The notes: generated by a model from the sequence alone, not told the origin. 64,000 nt of DNA from Chryseobacterium sp. GVT01B (GCF_019970045.1 NZ_JAHXYI010000004.1:186001-250000), one strand, 5' to 3'; numbered from the stretch's first letter, positions 1-8,154 are shown. Made by a program: numbers and translations.

Positions 1-142
1 TTAAGGCGCAAGGATTTTATCTCCGATAAAATTTTGTCCTGTTGAATCTAGCTGAAAATCTTACATCGAGCGAAGTCGAAATGTTCTTGCGCCTTAAAAA
101 TATACCTAACTCATGAAAAACTTTTGCGCCTTTGCGTTTTCC
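1..142 (-). repeat. Dispersed inverted-repeat element, copy A (cut by window start)
   Basis: On the minus strand this stretch is nearly identical to the repeat at 2935-3115. It shares the terminal block AACGCAAAGGCGCAAAAG, the GTTAGGTATATTTTTAAGG block, the GACTTCGCTC block and the palindrome ATTTTATCGGAGATAAAAT. The window edge cuts off its far end. It contains no coding capacity that I trust. It lies in opposite orientation to copies B and C, so the deoxyhypusine-synthase-like gene is bracketed by inverted copies. Confidence 0.9.
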
Positions 143-210
143 AATAAAACAACTTTGTTATTTAACAAATGATAAAAAAAGACTCCTCTGTTATACTTTC
201 TTCAAGTGCT

Positions 211-243
211 TTGGCTGCATTCCGTTTTTAAGTTTTATCTTTG
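211..243 (+). promoter_or_regulatory. Promoter of the DHS-like gene (TTG-N22-TATCTTTG)
   Basis: A TTG at 211-213 is followed after 22 bases by TATCTTTG at 236-243. This matches the Bacteroidota housekeeping promoter, TTG at -33 and TAnnTTTG at -7. The G of the -7 element is only 14 bases before the ATG at 258, so the leader is very short. This promoter supports the ATG at 258 over the upstream in-frame TTG at 132, which lies ahead of the promoter. Confidence 0.75.
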
Positions 244-257
244 CAAAAATTAAAAAA

Positions 258-1232
258 ATGAGCAAACCGATAACTGAATTCATAGAAAAGTATTACCTGC
301 ACTTCAACGCAGCTGCATTGGTGGATGCTTCTAAAGGATATGTTGCACATCTTAAAGATGGCGGAAAAATGATGATTACTTTGGCTGGAGCAATGTCTAC
401 TGCTGAATTAGGGAAGATTCTTGCTGAAATGATTCGTCAGGGGAAAGTAGATTTTATCTCTTGTACAGGGGCTAACCTTGAAGAAGATTTAATGAACCTT
501 GTAGCACACTCTCACTATGAAAGAGTTCCTCATTATAGAGATTTGACTGCTCAGGACGAGTGGGATCTTTTAGAAAGAGGTCTGAACAGAGTTACAGATA
601 CTTGTATCCCTGAAGAAGAAGCTTTCAGAAGATTACAAAAACATATCGTTGAGATCTGGAAAGATGCTGAAGCTAAAGGAGAAAGATATTTCCCTCACGA
701 ATTCATGTACAAAATGATCCTTTCAGGAGTATTGGAGCAATATTATGAGATTCCTAGAGAAAACTCTTGGATGATTGCTGCTGCAGAAGCTAATTTGCCA
801 ATCGTAGTACCAGGATGGGAAGATTCTACAATGGGTAACATTTTTGCTTCTTACTGTATCAAAGGAGAGCTTAAAGCTACTACAATGAAATCAGGAATTG
901 AATATATGACTTACCTTGCTGACTGGTATACTAAAAATTCAGCAGGAAAAGGAGTTGGATTCTTCCAGATTGGTGGAGGTATCGCAGGAGATTTCCCTAT
1001 TTGTGTAGTACCAATGTTATATCAGGATATGGAAATGCATGACATTCCTTTCTGGTCTTATTTCTGTCAGATTTCTGATTCTACAACATCTTACGGATCT
1101 TATTCAGGTGCTGTTCCAAATGAAAAAATCACTTGGGGTAAACTGGATATCACTACACCGAAATTTATCGTTGAAAGTGATGCAACTATCTGTGCACCAT
1201 TGATGTTCTCTTACATTTTAGAAAACGCTTAA
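258..1232 (+). CDS. Deoxyhypusine synthase family protein
   Basis: This 324-aa cytosolic protein belongs to the deoxyhypusine synthase fold family (PF01916). Family enzymes use NAD+ and spermidine to transfer an aminobutyl group. The sequence ITWGKLDI around Lys295 matches the SWGKI motif that carries the catalytic lysine of human DHS, so the enzyme is probably active. Gly-rich segments such as GFFQIGGGIAGDFP fit the NAD site. The ATG at 258 follows a good promoter at once; the open frame back to the TTG at 132 runs through a repeat and is not coding. Bacteria lack eIF5A, so the substrate is unlikely to be the classical one. A homospermidine-synthase-like polyamine role is possible but inferred. 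The gene stands alone and ends at a strong hairpin terminator. Confidence 0.9.
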   Translation: MSKPITEFIEKYYLHFNAAALVDASKGYVAHLKDGGKMMITLAGAMSTAELGKILAEMIRQGKVDFISCTGANLEEDLMNLVAHSHYERVPHYRDLTAQDEWDLLERGLNRVTDTCIPEEEAFRRLQKHIVEIWKDAEAKGERYFPHEFMYKMILSGVLEQYYEIPRENSWMIAAAEANLPIVVPGWEDSTMGNIFASYCIKGELKATTMKSGIEYMTYLADWYTKNSAGKGVGFFQIGGGIAGDFPICVVPMLYQDMEMHDIPFWSYFCQISDSTTSYGSYSGAVPNEKITWGKLDITTPKFIVESDATICAPLMFSYILENA

Positions 1233-1262
1233 GCACAAAATTCTCATCAGAGATTATCATAC

Positions 1263-1291
1263 AGCGCTCCAATTTATTTGGAGCGCTTTTT
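1263..1291 (+). terminator. Rho-independent terminator after the DHS-like gene
   Basis: Arms AGCGCTCC (1263-1270) and GGAGCGCT (1280-1287) pair perfectly around a 9-base A/T loop and are followed by a T-rich tail. Confidence 0.85.
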
Positions 1292-1435
1292 ATTTTAGCA
1301 TTTGGAAATAGATTTGTTTTAAAAACTCAAACTATTTAAACCATTAAGAAAAATGAAGAGAGAGCTAAAAAAATAGCTTTAGCTATTAATACTCTAAAAA
1401 CTTAAATGGTCTTAGGTTCAAATAAAATATGATAA

Positions 1436-1511
1436 CAATTTTATCGGAGATAAAATCCTTGCGCCTTAAAGCGCATAGTATATAAAAAGCTTGCACCTTT
1501 GCGTTTTCCAA
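1436..1511 (+). repeat. Dispersed inverted-repeat element, copy B (half element)
   Basis: This is about 75 bp matching only the right half of copy C (3041-3115): the ATTTTATCGGAGATAAAAT palindrome, then CCTTGCGCCTTAAAGCGCATAGTATATAAAAA, then the terminal CCTTTGCGTTTTCC. The left half is missing, so it is a truncated copy. The rest of 1292-1558 is A/T-rich and shows nothing else I can support. Confidence 0.85.
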
Positions 1512-1558
1512 AATTCTCCACAGACATCTGTGGCAAAAGACATTCATATTCAGAAAAA

Positions 1559-1705
1559 TCAATCCAAAGAATTTACCAGCACAAAATAACGATATGCCAG
1601 AATTCCCTTTTCAATCTTAGTCAGATGATTAGGATCCTTCTTGCTCAACTTTGGAAGTACCTTTTTATTAATGGCATTCAACAGCCTGAAAAATGATTTT
1701 TTCAT
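1559..1705 (-). CDS. Small basic conserved-type protein, 48 aa
   Basis: The minus strand reads a clean 48-codon frame from ATG (1705) to TGA (1559): MKKSFFRLLNAINKKVLPKL, then a middle with SKKDPNHLTKIEKG, ending LAYRYFVLVNSLD. An amphipathic, Lys-rich N-terminus and an aromatic YRYFV segment ending in a short polar tail resemble a family of ~50-aa flavobacterial proteins. Some of these carry the doubtful database label SsrA-binding protein; that link is from memory and I cannot test it. The function is unknown. The longer plus-strand frame over the same bases runs into repeat sequence and looks like a shadow. Confidence 0.65.
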   Translation of the reverse strand: MKKSFFRLLNAINKKVLPKLSKKDPNHLTKIEKGILAYRYFVLVNSLD

Positions 1706-1793
1706 ATCTTTATCTTTTAATCAAACATCATTGAGGCTGAAAGAGTTCAAAAATGATGCAAAAAAGAAAGTACGCTTAAAATAATCATTTGAT

Positions 1794-2090
1794 ATGGACG
1801 AAATTTTTAAACAGCAGGTATACGAAGTTGCAAGACTTATCCCTAAAGGACGTGTTTCTACGTATGGAGCCATCGCAAAAGCAGTTGGTTATCCCAACCA
1901 TTCCAGACACGTAGGAAAAGCGATGGGAGGATGTCCGAAAGATGTTCCTGCTCACCGCGTCATATCAAGCTCAGGAATTTTATCTGTTCCGGAATTTCAA
2001 CCTAAGCTTGAAGCAGAGGGAATCACTGTAGAAAATCTTAGAATAAAAAATTTCAAAAAACTGTTCTGGGATCCGTTGGCTGAATTGTAA
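1794..2090 (+). CDS. Alkyltransferase-like (ATL) MGMT-family DNA-binding protein
   Basis: This 98-aa protein consists only of the DNA-binding domain of O6-methylguanine methyltransferases (PF01035). The usual PCHRV active-site motif reads PAHRV at residues 52-56, so the alkyl-accepting cysteine is alanine. That makes it an alkyltransferase-like protein. Characterised ATLs bind O6-alkylguanine, flip it out and hand the lesion to nucleotide excision repair without removing the alkyl group. The HSRHVGKAM segment (residues 36-44) fits the recognition helix and arginine finger. The ATG at 1794 gives the full domain. Transcription is monocistronic as far as can be seen. Confidence 0.9.
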   Translation: MDEIFKQQVYEVARLIPKGRVSTYGAIAKAVGYPNHSRHVGKAMGGCPKDVPAHRVISSSGILSVPEFQPKLEAEGITVENLRIKNFKKLFWDPLAEL

Positions 2091-2118
2091 ATTTTAAGTT
2101 TCGGAAACGATGATTTTT

Positions 2119-2289
2119 TTAACGCAAAGCTTTTATCTATAGGCTGTACTATTTTTAAGGGAGCAAAGAAGGGAATCAATTTCATTGATTTTTTTAAGCG
2201 AACGTATTGCCCCAAAGCTTCATCAGCGAAAGAGTCGCAACTCTTTGCCACCTGAAGTAAAACATTCGAATCATTAAGTACTTTGCGTC
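2119..2289 (-). repeat. Second dispersed repeat family, copy 1
   Basis: Read on the minus strand this stretch aligns with 9786-9962. Shared blocks include GTTCGCTTA/GTTTGCTTA, ATCAATGAAATTGATTCC (a hairpin), CTTTGCTCCCTTAAAAATA, TACAGC and a terminal CTTTGCGT. Its ends, GACGCAAAG and CTTTGCGTT, are inverted and resemble the ends of the first repeat family. No gene is supported in 2091-2383. Confidence 0.75.
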
Positions 2290-2383
2290 AAAAAACTCAT
2301 ACATCAATATTACATATCACAAAAAAATGTCACTTCATAGTTGAATATGAGTGACACCAATATTTTTAAAGTTTCAAACCGTA

Positions 2384-2776
2384 TTATTTTTTTCCGCTTG
2401 GGAGACCTTTCAGTTCTTCTTTAAGTCTTTCATTTTCTTCTTTTAATAAAGCAATATAGTTTTGTAGGTTTTCAATAATATCTCCCGGAATATTATCATA
2501 GTTATTCAGACTATTAATAACTCCTGCAGAAGAAGATCTGTCATTAAATACAGGATGGTTATTATTAATTACTACTGTAGCTTCCTCTTCTTCATAAATG
2601 TCCTCAATGGGTACATCCAGAAAACGGGCAAGTTTGTCCCATTCATCTTTTACGATCCTCACATCACCGCTTTCTTTTCTGCTGTAATTAGATACATCTG
2701 TTGCGATAAAGTCAGCTACCTGCTGTTGAGTGTAGCCTTTTTGCTTTCTGATGACGCGTAATTTTTCTTTTTGCAT
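2384..2776 (-). CDS. XRE-family helix-turn-helix regulator with C-terminal coiled coil
   Basis: In this 130-aa protein residues 5-60 form a Cro/CI-type HTH (KLRVIRKQKGYTQQQVADFI, then a DVSNYSRKESG recognition region). Residues 100-125 are a heptad-rich coiled coil (ENLQNYIALLKEENERLKEEL), probably for dimerisation. There is no ligand or peptidase domain, so it is likely a simple DNA-binding repressor or activator. An 11-bp perfect inverted repeat brackets its promoter region (2780-2790 and 2833-2843), suggesting autoregulation. It is not linked to phage or toxin genes here, so its targets are unknown. Confidence 0.88.
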   Translation of the reverse strand: MQKEKLRVIRKQKGYTQQQVADFIATDVSNYSRKESGDVRIVKDEWDKLARFLDVPIEDIYEEEEATVVINNNHPVFNDRSSSAGVINSLNNYDNIPGDIIENLQNYIALLKEENERLKEELKGLPSGKK

Positions 2777-2779
2777 GAC

Positions 2780-2843
2780 CTACATTTTATACAAAAATGG
2801 CAAAAAAGCATAAGCTATACAATAGAAAACGAATAAAATGTAG
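2780..2843 (-). promoter_or_regulatory. Candidate autoregulatory operator of the XRE regulator
   Basis: CTACATTTTAT at 2780-2790 and its exact reverse complement ATAAAATGTAG at 2833-2843 flank the 42 bases just upstream of the regulator start at 2776. Spaced inverted operators around a promoter are typical of autoregulated HTH repressors. The function is inferred. Confidence 0.5.
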
Positions 2844-2934
2844 AGTAAAGCAATGAAGATTAAGAGAAAAGAAGGAACAGGTTTATAATATTCAGATTAT
2901 TTATATTAGCTGTTGATGATTTTTAGATTGTTAG

Positions 2935-3115
2935 AAAACGCAAAGACGCAAAGATTTTTTCATGCGTTAGGTATATTTTTAAGGCGCAAGAACATTTCGA
3001 CTTCGCTCAATGTAAGATTTTCAGCTAGATTCAACAGGACAAAATTTTATCGGAGATAAAATCCTTGCGCCCTAAAGCGCATAGTATATAAAAATCTTGC
3101 GCCTTTGCGTTTTCC
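2935..3115 (+). repeat. Dispersed inverted-repeat element, copy C (complete)
   Basis: This is a complete ~180-bp element. Its left end AAAACGCAAAGACGCAAAG is the imperfect inverse of its right end CTTGCGCCTTTGCGTTTT. Inside are a second inverted pair (TTAAGGCGCAAG and CTTGCGCC) and the palindrome ATTTTATCGGAGATAAAAT. No reading frame is plausible. Its size, terminal inverted repeats and dispersed copies fit a MITE-like or REP-like element. Target-site duplications are not obvious. Confidence 0.9.
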
Positions 3116-3128
3116 CAACCTCTGTAGA

Positions 3129-3159
3129 CAAAAAAAGACTGCTTCAAAATGAAACAGTC
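3129..3159 (-). terminator. Terminator of htpG
   Basis: On the minus strand, GACTGTTTCA and TGAAGCAGTC (3137-3159) form a stem followed by a run of seven T (3130-3136), just after the htpG stop codon. Confidence 0.85.
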
Positions 3160-3168
3160 TCTTGTAAA

Positions 3169-5064
3169 TTATTTTTCAAGTTGCTTATAGCTTCTCTGTA
3201 TAAAATCTGTCAGGTCTTTTCCTTTCAGTAAGTTTTGTGAAAGCTTGGCAAGATCCAAAGCATATTTGATTAAGCTTTCCTTCTCTTCAGCATTTTCAGT
3301 TTTTAAAATCTGATTGGAAAGCTCACTATTGGAGTTTACCACAAGATTGTACATCTCCGGGAAACCTCCCATTCCAAACATACCACCACCGCCTGTAGCC
3401 TGCATTTCTTTCATTCTTCTCATGAATTCAGGTTGGGTAATAGTGAATGGAGCATCATTGCTGTCAAGATCTTCAAGCTGAACTGTAAACTTAGAATCCT
3501 GTATAGCTTCTTCAACATTCTTTTTCAAAGATTCTTTTTCAGTTTCATTCAGTTTTGAAATTACCGGCTCATCTTTTTTAATCAGGTTGTTCACGTGATC
3601 TGCATCTACTCTTGCAAAAGAGATATTTTCTTTTGAAGTTTCCAGCTTTTGGATAACGTGTGGAGTGATAGGAGAGTCTAATAACAGAACCTCATATCCT
3701 TTATCCTTTGCAGACTGGATATAGCTGTGCTGTTCATCAGCATTGGTAGCATAAAGTACAACCAGTTTATTATCTTTATCCGTTTGGATAGGTTTGATTT
3801 TCTCAACCAGTTCATCCCAAAGGAAATATTTTCCGTCTGTAGTAGGATATAACGTGAATTTGTCTGCTTTTTCAGCAAATTTTTCTTCCGTAATAATTCC
3901 GTACTCGATTACGATTTTAATATCATTCCACTTTTTCTCGTAGTCTTCACGGTTTTCGTTGATTAAAGAGGCCATTTTGTCGGCTACTTTTTTCGTGATG
4001 TAAGATGAAATCTTCTTTACAGCGCCATCAGCCTGAAGATAAGAACGGGAAACGTTCAATGGAATATCCGGAGAATCAATAACTCCTCTCAGTAGCATCA
4101 GAAAGTCCGGAACAATTCCTTTTACTTCGTCCGTTACGAATACCTGGTTTTGATATAATTGAATTTTATCCTTGTCGATATTTAAATTATTGCTCAGTTT
4201 CGGGAAGAAAAGAACTCCCGTAAGGTTGAAAGGATAATCAACGTTCAGGTGAATATTGAATAAAGGCTCCTCAAACTGCATTGGATACAGCTCGTGGTAG
4301 AATTTCATATAATCTTCGTTGGTCAGTTCGCTTGGAGCGATCGTCCATGCCGGTACCGGATTATTGATGATATTGTCTACCTCTTCCGTTTCTGCTACTG
4401 AATCTTCAGGAGCGTCATCCGGTAAAGGAAGTGTATGGGTCTTAGTCCCGAATTTGATCGGAACAGGCATGAATTTATTATACTTTAATAACAGTTCACG
4501 GATTTTTCCTTCTTCTAAAAATTCTACAGAATCTTCAGCAATATGAAGGATGATTTCAGTTCCTCTATCAGTTTTGTCAGTAGTTTCTTCAAGAGTGAAT
4601 TCCGGGCTTCCATCGCAGATCCAACGTACAGCTGGTTCATCTTTATAAGACTTTGTAAGAATTTCTACCTTTTCAGCCACCATAAATGCAGAGTAGAATC
4701 CAAGACCGAAATGTCCGATAATCCCTGAATCTTTCGCAGAATCTTTATATTTTTCCAAAAACTCCTCAGCTCCTGAGAAAGCAACCTGGTTGATGTATTT
4801 TTCAACTTCTTCACCTGTCATCCCAATACCCTGGTCGATAATACGTAAAGTTTTCTGGTCTTTATCAATTTTAACTTCAAGTTTCGGATTTCCGTATTCC
4901 ACTTTTGCTTCTCCGATGCTTGTTAAATGTTTTAATTTTAAAGTAGCATCCGTTGCATTGGAGATCAATTCTCTTAAGAATATTTCGTGGTCACTGTAAA
5001 GAAATTTTTTAATAAGCGGGAAAATATTTTCCACAGATACATTAATATTTCCTTTAGTCATCAT
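3169..5064 (-). CDS. htpG: Molecular chaperone HtpG (Hsp90)
   Basis: This 631-aa cytosolic Hsp90 is an ATP-dependent dimeric chaperone that remodels client proteins. The N-terminal GHKL ATPase domain (about 1-215) shows the family motifs: ELISNATDA with Asn36 for Mg/ATP, IDQGIGM, and the lid GHFGLGFYSAF. The middle and C-terminal dimerisation domains follow, with a Gly/Met-rich stretch near residue 565 (TGGGGMFGMGGFPEM). The length is close to the bacterial norm. Two ATGs are adjacent (5064 and 5061); either could start. The gene is single and has its own terminator. The minus strand has no obvious heat-shock-specific element that I can recognise. Confidence 0.98.
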   Translation of the reverse strand: MMTKGNINVSVENIFPLIKKFLYSDHEIFLRELISNATDATLKLKHLTSIGEAKVEYGNPKLEVKIDKDQKTLRIIDQGIGMTGEEVEKYINQVAFSGAEEFLEKYKDSAKDSGIIGHFGLGFYSAFMVAEKVEILTKSYKDEPAVRWICDGSPEFTLEETTDKTDRGTEIILHIAEDSVEFLEEGKIRELLLKYNKFMPVPIKFGTKTHTLPLPDDAPEDSVAETEEVDNIINNPVPAWTIAPSELTNEDYMKFYHELYPMQFEEPLFNIHLNVDYPFNLTGVLFFPKLSNNLNIDKDKIQLYQNQVFVTDEVKGIVPDFLMLLRGVIDSPDIPLNVSRSYLQADGAVKKISSYITKKVADKMASLINENREDYEKKWNDIKIVIEYGIITEEKFAEKADKFTLYPTTDGKYFLWDELVEKIKPIQTDKDNKLVVLYATNADEQHSYIQSAKDKGYEVLLLDSPITPHVIQKLETSKENISFARVDADHVNNLIKKDEPVISKLNETEKESLKKNVEEAIQDSKFTVQLEDLDSNDAPFTITQPEFMRRMKEMQATGGGGMFGMGGFPEMYNLVVNSNSELSNQILKTENAEEKESLIKYALDLAKLSQNLLKGKDLTDFIQRSYKQLEK

Positions 5065-5163
5065 ATTTTATATTTTAATTGTTCAACATACTTCTCAAAA
5101 AAAATACCATGAAGATGAAAGTGACAGAATGTCATTTTTTCAAACTGAAACGGCCTTGTTATA

Positions 5164-5171
5164 TAGATTTG
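5164..5171 (+). promoter_or_regulatory. Promoter -7 element of the S9 peptidase gene
   Basis: TAGATTTG matches the Bacteroidota TAnnTTTG -7 element and lies 42 bases before the ATG at 5214. I do not see a well-spaced TTG upstream. Confidence 0.5.
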
Positions 5172-5213
5172 TCAAAGAAATACCTTACTTTTAATTCTTA
5201 AAATATTTTAAAA

Positions 5214-8114
5214 ATGAAGTTGAAATGTACAGTTTTTATGCTGCTCATCATGACCTTCTGGGTATATGGGCAGAAGAAGCCTTTAGACCATTCTGTCTAT
5301 GACAGTTGGCAGAATATTGGCTCGAGAAAAATCTCCAATGATGGAAAATGGGTTGCCTATTCTGTAGATGCTCAGGAAGGAAATTCTAACCTTTCTTTAT
5401 ATTCCATTAAAAATAAAACGTCAAAGAAGTTTGCAAGAGGAACAAAAGTAGATTTTACGAATGATTCCAGGTTTGCTGTCTTTCAAATCCGTCCGCAGTA
5501 TAAAGATATAAAAGCAGTAAAAGATAAAAAACTTAAGAAGAATAAATTAACAAAAGACAGCCTTGCGATTGTTGATTTTTTACATGATAAAACAGAGAAA
5601 ATCCCGAATGTGAAATCATTTAAAATTCCTGAAAAAGCAGGTTCTAATGTTGCTTATCTTCTGGAGAATACAAAAGATAAATCTTCGGATGATGCCTCCG
5701 ATAAAGAAGATGGAGACGAAAATAAAGATGAAGATAAAAATGTAAAGCCTTTGCAGCTGATTGTTCGAAATCTTTTGGATGGAAAAACTACGGAATATTA
5801 TAATGTAATCCGTTATGAGTTTAGTAAAAATGGAAAGCAACTTGTTTTCGTGACTAAAAAACCGGAAGAAAAACCTAAAAAGGATAAAAAAGAAGTAAAG
5901 GATTCCGCAGATGAGAAATCTGAGGACAAAAAAGATACAGATAAATCAAAACCTAAGAAATATGCACTTCAGACCGTACAGGTTGTAGATCTGCAAAAAG
6001 GAACTGTAAATAAGATTTCAGAAATGGAAGGCGATTTTTCACAATTGTCTTTTGATGAAGAAGGAAATCAACTGGCATATGTGGGAACTTCTTCCGCACA
6101 AAATGATTTGGTGAAATTGTATCAGTTGTATTATTTTAATTTTAAAGGAAATAAAAAAGAAACTGTTACCAATAAAAATGCGCAGATGAAGAAGAACTGG
6201 GTAATTTCTGAAAACCGTTTACCGTTATTCAGTAAAAATGGGAAACAGTTGTATTTCGGTGTTGCTCCAAAGCCTATCGCGAAAGATACTGCAATGATTG
6301 CGAATGACCATGCCATTGTAGACATCTGGAATTATAAAGATGATTATCTGCAAACAGTGCAGCTAAAGGAATTGAAAAATGATCTGAAAAAATCTTATGC
6401 CGCGGTAATGCAGACGGAAAAACCGGATGTCTTCAGAAAAATAGATGGTGAAGATTTGGATACTTTAAGACTGGTAAATGAGGGGAATGCTGAATTTGCG
6501 CTTGGTATTACAAGTTTAAACAACCGTATTTCTTCACAATGGGAAGGGGCAACAAAGAAAACGTATTTCCTGATTGATAATAAAACAGGGGAAAGAACGG
6601 AAATTATTCAGAATCTGAACGGTTCGGCGGCTGTATCTCCACTAGGAAAATTTGTTGTGATTTTTGACAGAGAAAAAGGGAAATGGCTGAGTTATAATGT
6701 GAAAACCAAACAAACTCTTCCATTGAGTAGCGGATTACCTGTTTCATTTGTGGACGAGGAATTTGATATGCCGGATTTTCCAAATTCTTATGGTATTGCA
6801 TCCTGGACAGATAATGATGAATCTGTGATTATCAGAGACCGCTATGATCTTTGGGAGTTTTTCCTGAATGGTTCAAAAAAACCTAGGAATATCACTAACG
6901 GATTTGGACGTAAAAATAAAATAACATTTGATACCTACGATTTAGATAAAGATATTAAAAGCTTAAACCGAAAATCCGCCATTTATTTATCAGCATTTGA
7001 TAATACATCCAAAGCGAATGGAATTTTTAAGATCTCTATTCAGTCGAATTCTGATCCGGTAAAAATCCAGATGGAAAATGTATGGGGATACAGAAGTCTT
7101 CAAAAAGCAAAAAATGCAGAAAAATATATTATGGTAAAGGAATCATACACTGATTCTCCCAATATTTTTGCAACATCTGATTTCTCAAAACAACAAAAGC
7201 TGAGTGATACGAATCCGCAACAAAACCAGTATAACTGGGGTACAGATGAACTGGTAAACTGGACAACACCAAAAGGGAATACTTCTACAGGAGTTTTATA
7301 CAAACCGGAAAATTTCGATCCGAATAAAAAATATCCTATGATTGTCTATTTCTATGAAAAACTTTCTGATAATCTGAACCGCTATGTTGCGCCCGCTCCT
7401 ACACCTTCAAGATTGAATATTTCTTATTTTGTGAGCAACGGATATCTGGTTTTCACACCTGATATTTCTTATACAGATGGTTTCCCTGGAGAATCTGCAA
7501 TGGAATACATTAATTCCGGAGTTGAAAAGCTAAAGCAAAATTCCTGGGTAGATGGTACTAAAATCGGAATTCAGGGACAAAGCTGGGGTGGTTATCAGGT
7601 AGCCTATCTTATTGCTCATACCAATATGTATGCAGCCGCGTGGAGTGGAGCTCCTGTTGTTAACATGACTTCTGCATATGGTGGAATCCGATGGACATCG
7701 GGGATGAACAGACAGTTTCAGTATGAGAAATCACAAAGCAGATTAGGAAAAAATCTATGGGAAGCACCGGATCTTTATATTAAAAATTCACCGCTTTTTA
7801 CTATTGATAAAGTACAGACTCCGGTAGTAATTATGAGTAATGATAAAGATGGTGCAGTGCCATGGTATCAGGGAATTGAAATGTTTACTGCATTACGCCG
7901 TCTCGGAAAGCCGGTATGGCTTCTGAACTATAACGGTGATGATCATAATCTGGTAAAACGCCAGAACAGAAAGGATATTCAAATCCGTGAACAGCAGTTT
8001 TTTGATTACTATCTTAAAGGTGCTAAAGCTCCGGTCTGGATGACGAAAGGTATTCCAGCTACCCAAAAAGGAAAAGATTGGGGATTTGAGCTGACAGATG
8101 ATAAGCCTAATTAA
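5214..8114 (+). CDS. Secreted S9 prolyl-oligopeptidase-family serine peptidase
   Basis: This 966-aa protein has an N-terminal signal peptide (hydrophobic LLIMTFWVYGQ, cut near residue 20). A large beta-propeller region is followed by an alpha/beta-hydrolase domain (about 720-966). The catalytic triad is visible: Ser790 in GQSWGGYQ, Asp879 in NDKDGAVP and His911 in GDDHNL. It should cleave peptides in the periplasm, probably of the DPP/acylaminoacyl type (S9B/S9C). It is odd in carrying two highly charged, low-complexity Lys/Asp/Glu inserts (about 155-180 and 218-250) inside the propeller, which lengthen it beyond typical relatives. The gene is monocistronic with a very strong terminator. Confidence 0.93.
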   Translation: MKLKCTVFMLLIMTFWVYGQKKPLDHSVYDSWQNIGSRKISNDGKWVAYSVDAQEGNSNLSLYSIKNKTSKKFARGTKVDFTNDSRFAVFQIRPQYKDIKAVKDKKLKKNKLTKDSLAIVDFLHDKTEKIPNVKSFKIPEKAGSNVAYLLENTKDKSSDDASDKEDGDENKDEDKNVKPLQLIVRNLLDGKTTEYYNVIRYEFSKNGKQLVFVTKKPEEKPKKDKKEVKDSADEKSEDKKDTDKSKPKKYALQTVQVVDLQKGTVNKISEMEGDFSQLSFDEEGNQLAYVGTSSAQNDLVKLYQLYYFNFKGNKKETVTNKNAQMKKNWVISENRLPLFSKNGKQLYFGVAPKPIAKDTAMIANDHAIVDIWNYKDDYLQTVQLKELKNDLKKSYAAVMQTEKPDVFRKIDGEDLDTLRLVNEGNAEFALGITSLNNRISSQWEGATKKTYFLIDNKTGERTEIIQNLNGSAAVSPLGKFVVIFDREKGKWLSYNVKTKQTLPLSSGLPVSFVDEEFDMPDFPNSYGIASWTDNDESVIIRDRYDLWEFFLNGSKKPRNITNGFGRKNKITFDTYDLDKDIKSLNRKSAIYLSAFDNTSKANGIFKISIQSNSDPVKIQMENVWGYRSLQKAKNAEKYIMVKESYTDSPNIFATSDFSKQQKLSDTNPQQNQYNWGTDELVNWTTPKGNTSTGVLYKPENFDPNKKYPMIVYFYEKLSDNLNRYVAPAPTPSRLNISYFVSNGYLVFTPDISYTDGFPGESAMEYINSGVEKLKQNSWVDGTKIGIQGQSWGGYQVAYLIAHTNMYAAAWSGAPVVNMTSAYGGIRWTSGMNRQFQYEKSQSRLGKNLWEAPDLYIKNSPLFTIDKVQTPVVIMSNDKDGAVPWYQGIEMFTALRRLGKPVWLLNYNGDDHNLVKRQNRKDIQIREQQFFDYYLKGAKAPVWMTKGIPATQKGKDWGFELTDDKPN

Positions 8115-8118
8115 TATG

Positions 8119-8154
8119 AACCCGGCGGAGCCAAAGGCTCCGCCGGGTTTTTTT
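8119..8154 (+). terminator. Strong terminator after the S9 peptidase gene
   Basis: A perfect 14-bp GC-rich stem, AACCCGGCGGAGCC (8119-8132) with GGCTCCGCCGGGTT (8136-8149), has a 3-base loop and a T-run. It is one of the strongest terminators in the window. Confidence 0.95.

Noticed and set aside
1499..1696. Plus-strand frame of 65 codons overlapping the 48-aa minus-strand gene.
   Set aside because: It starts at TTG inside a repeat, lacks family features, and the opposite frame has a better start and composition.
1997..2251. 84-codon minus-strand frame downstream of the ATL gene.
   Set aside because: It spans the ATL coding end and the second repeat family; similar peptide-like repeats occur because the repeat is dispersed, not because it is coding.
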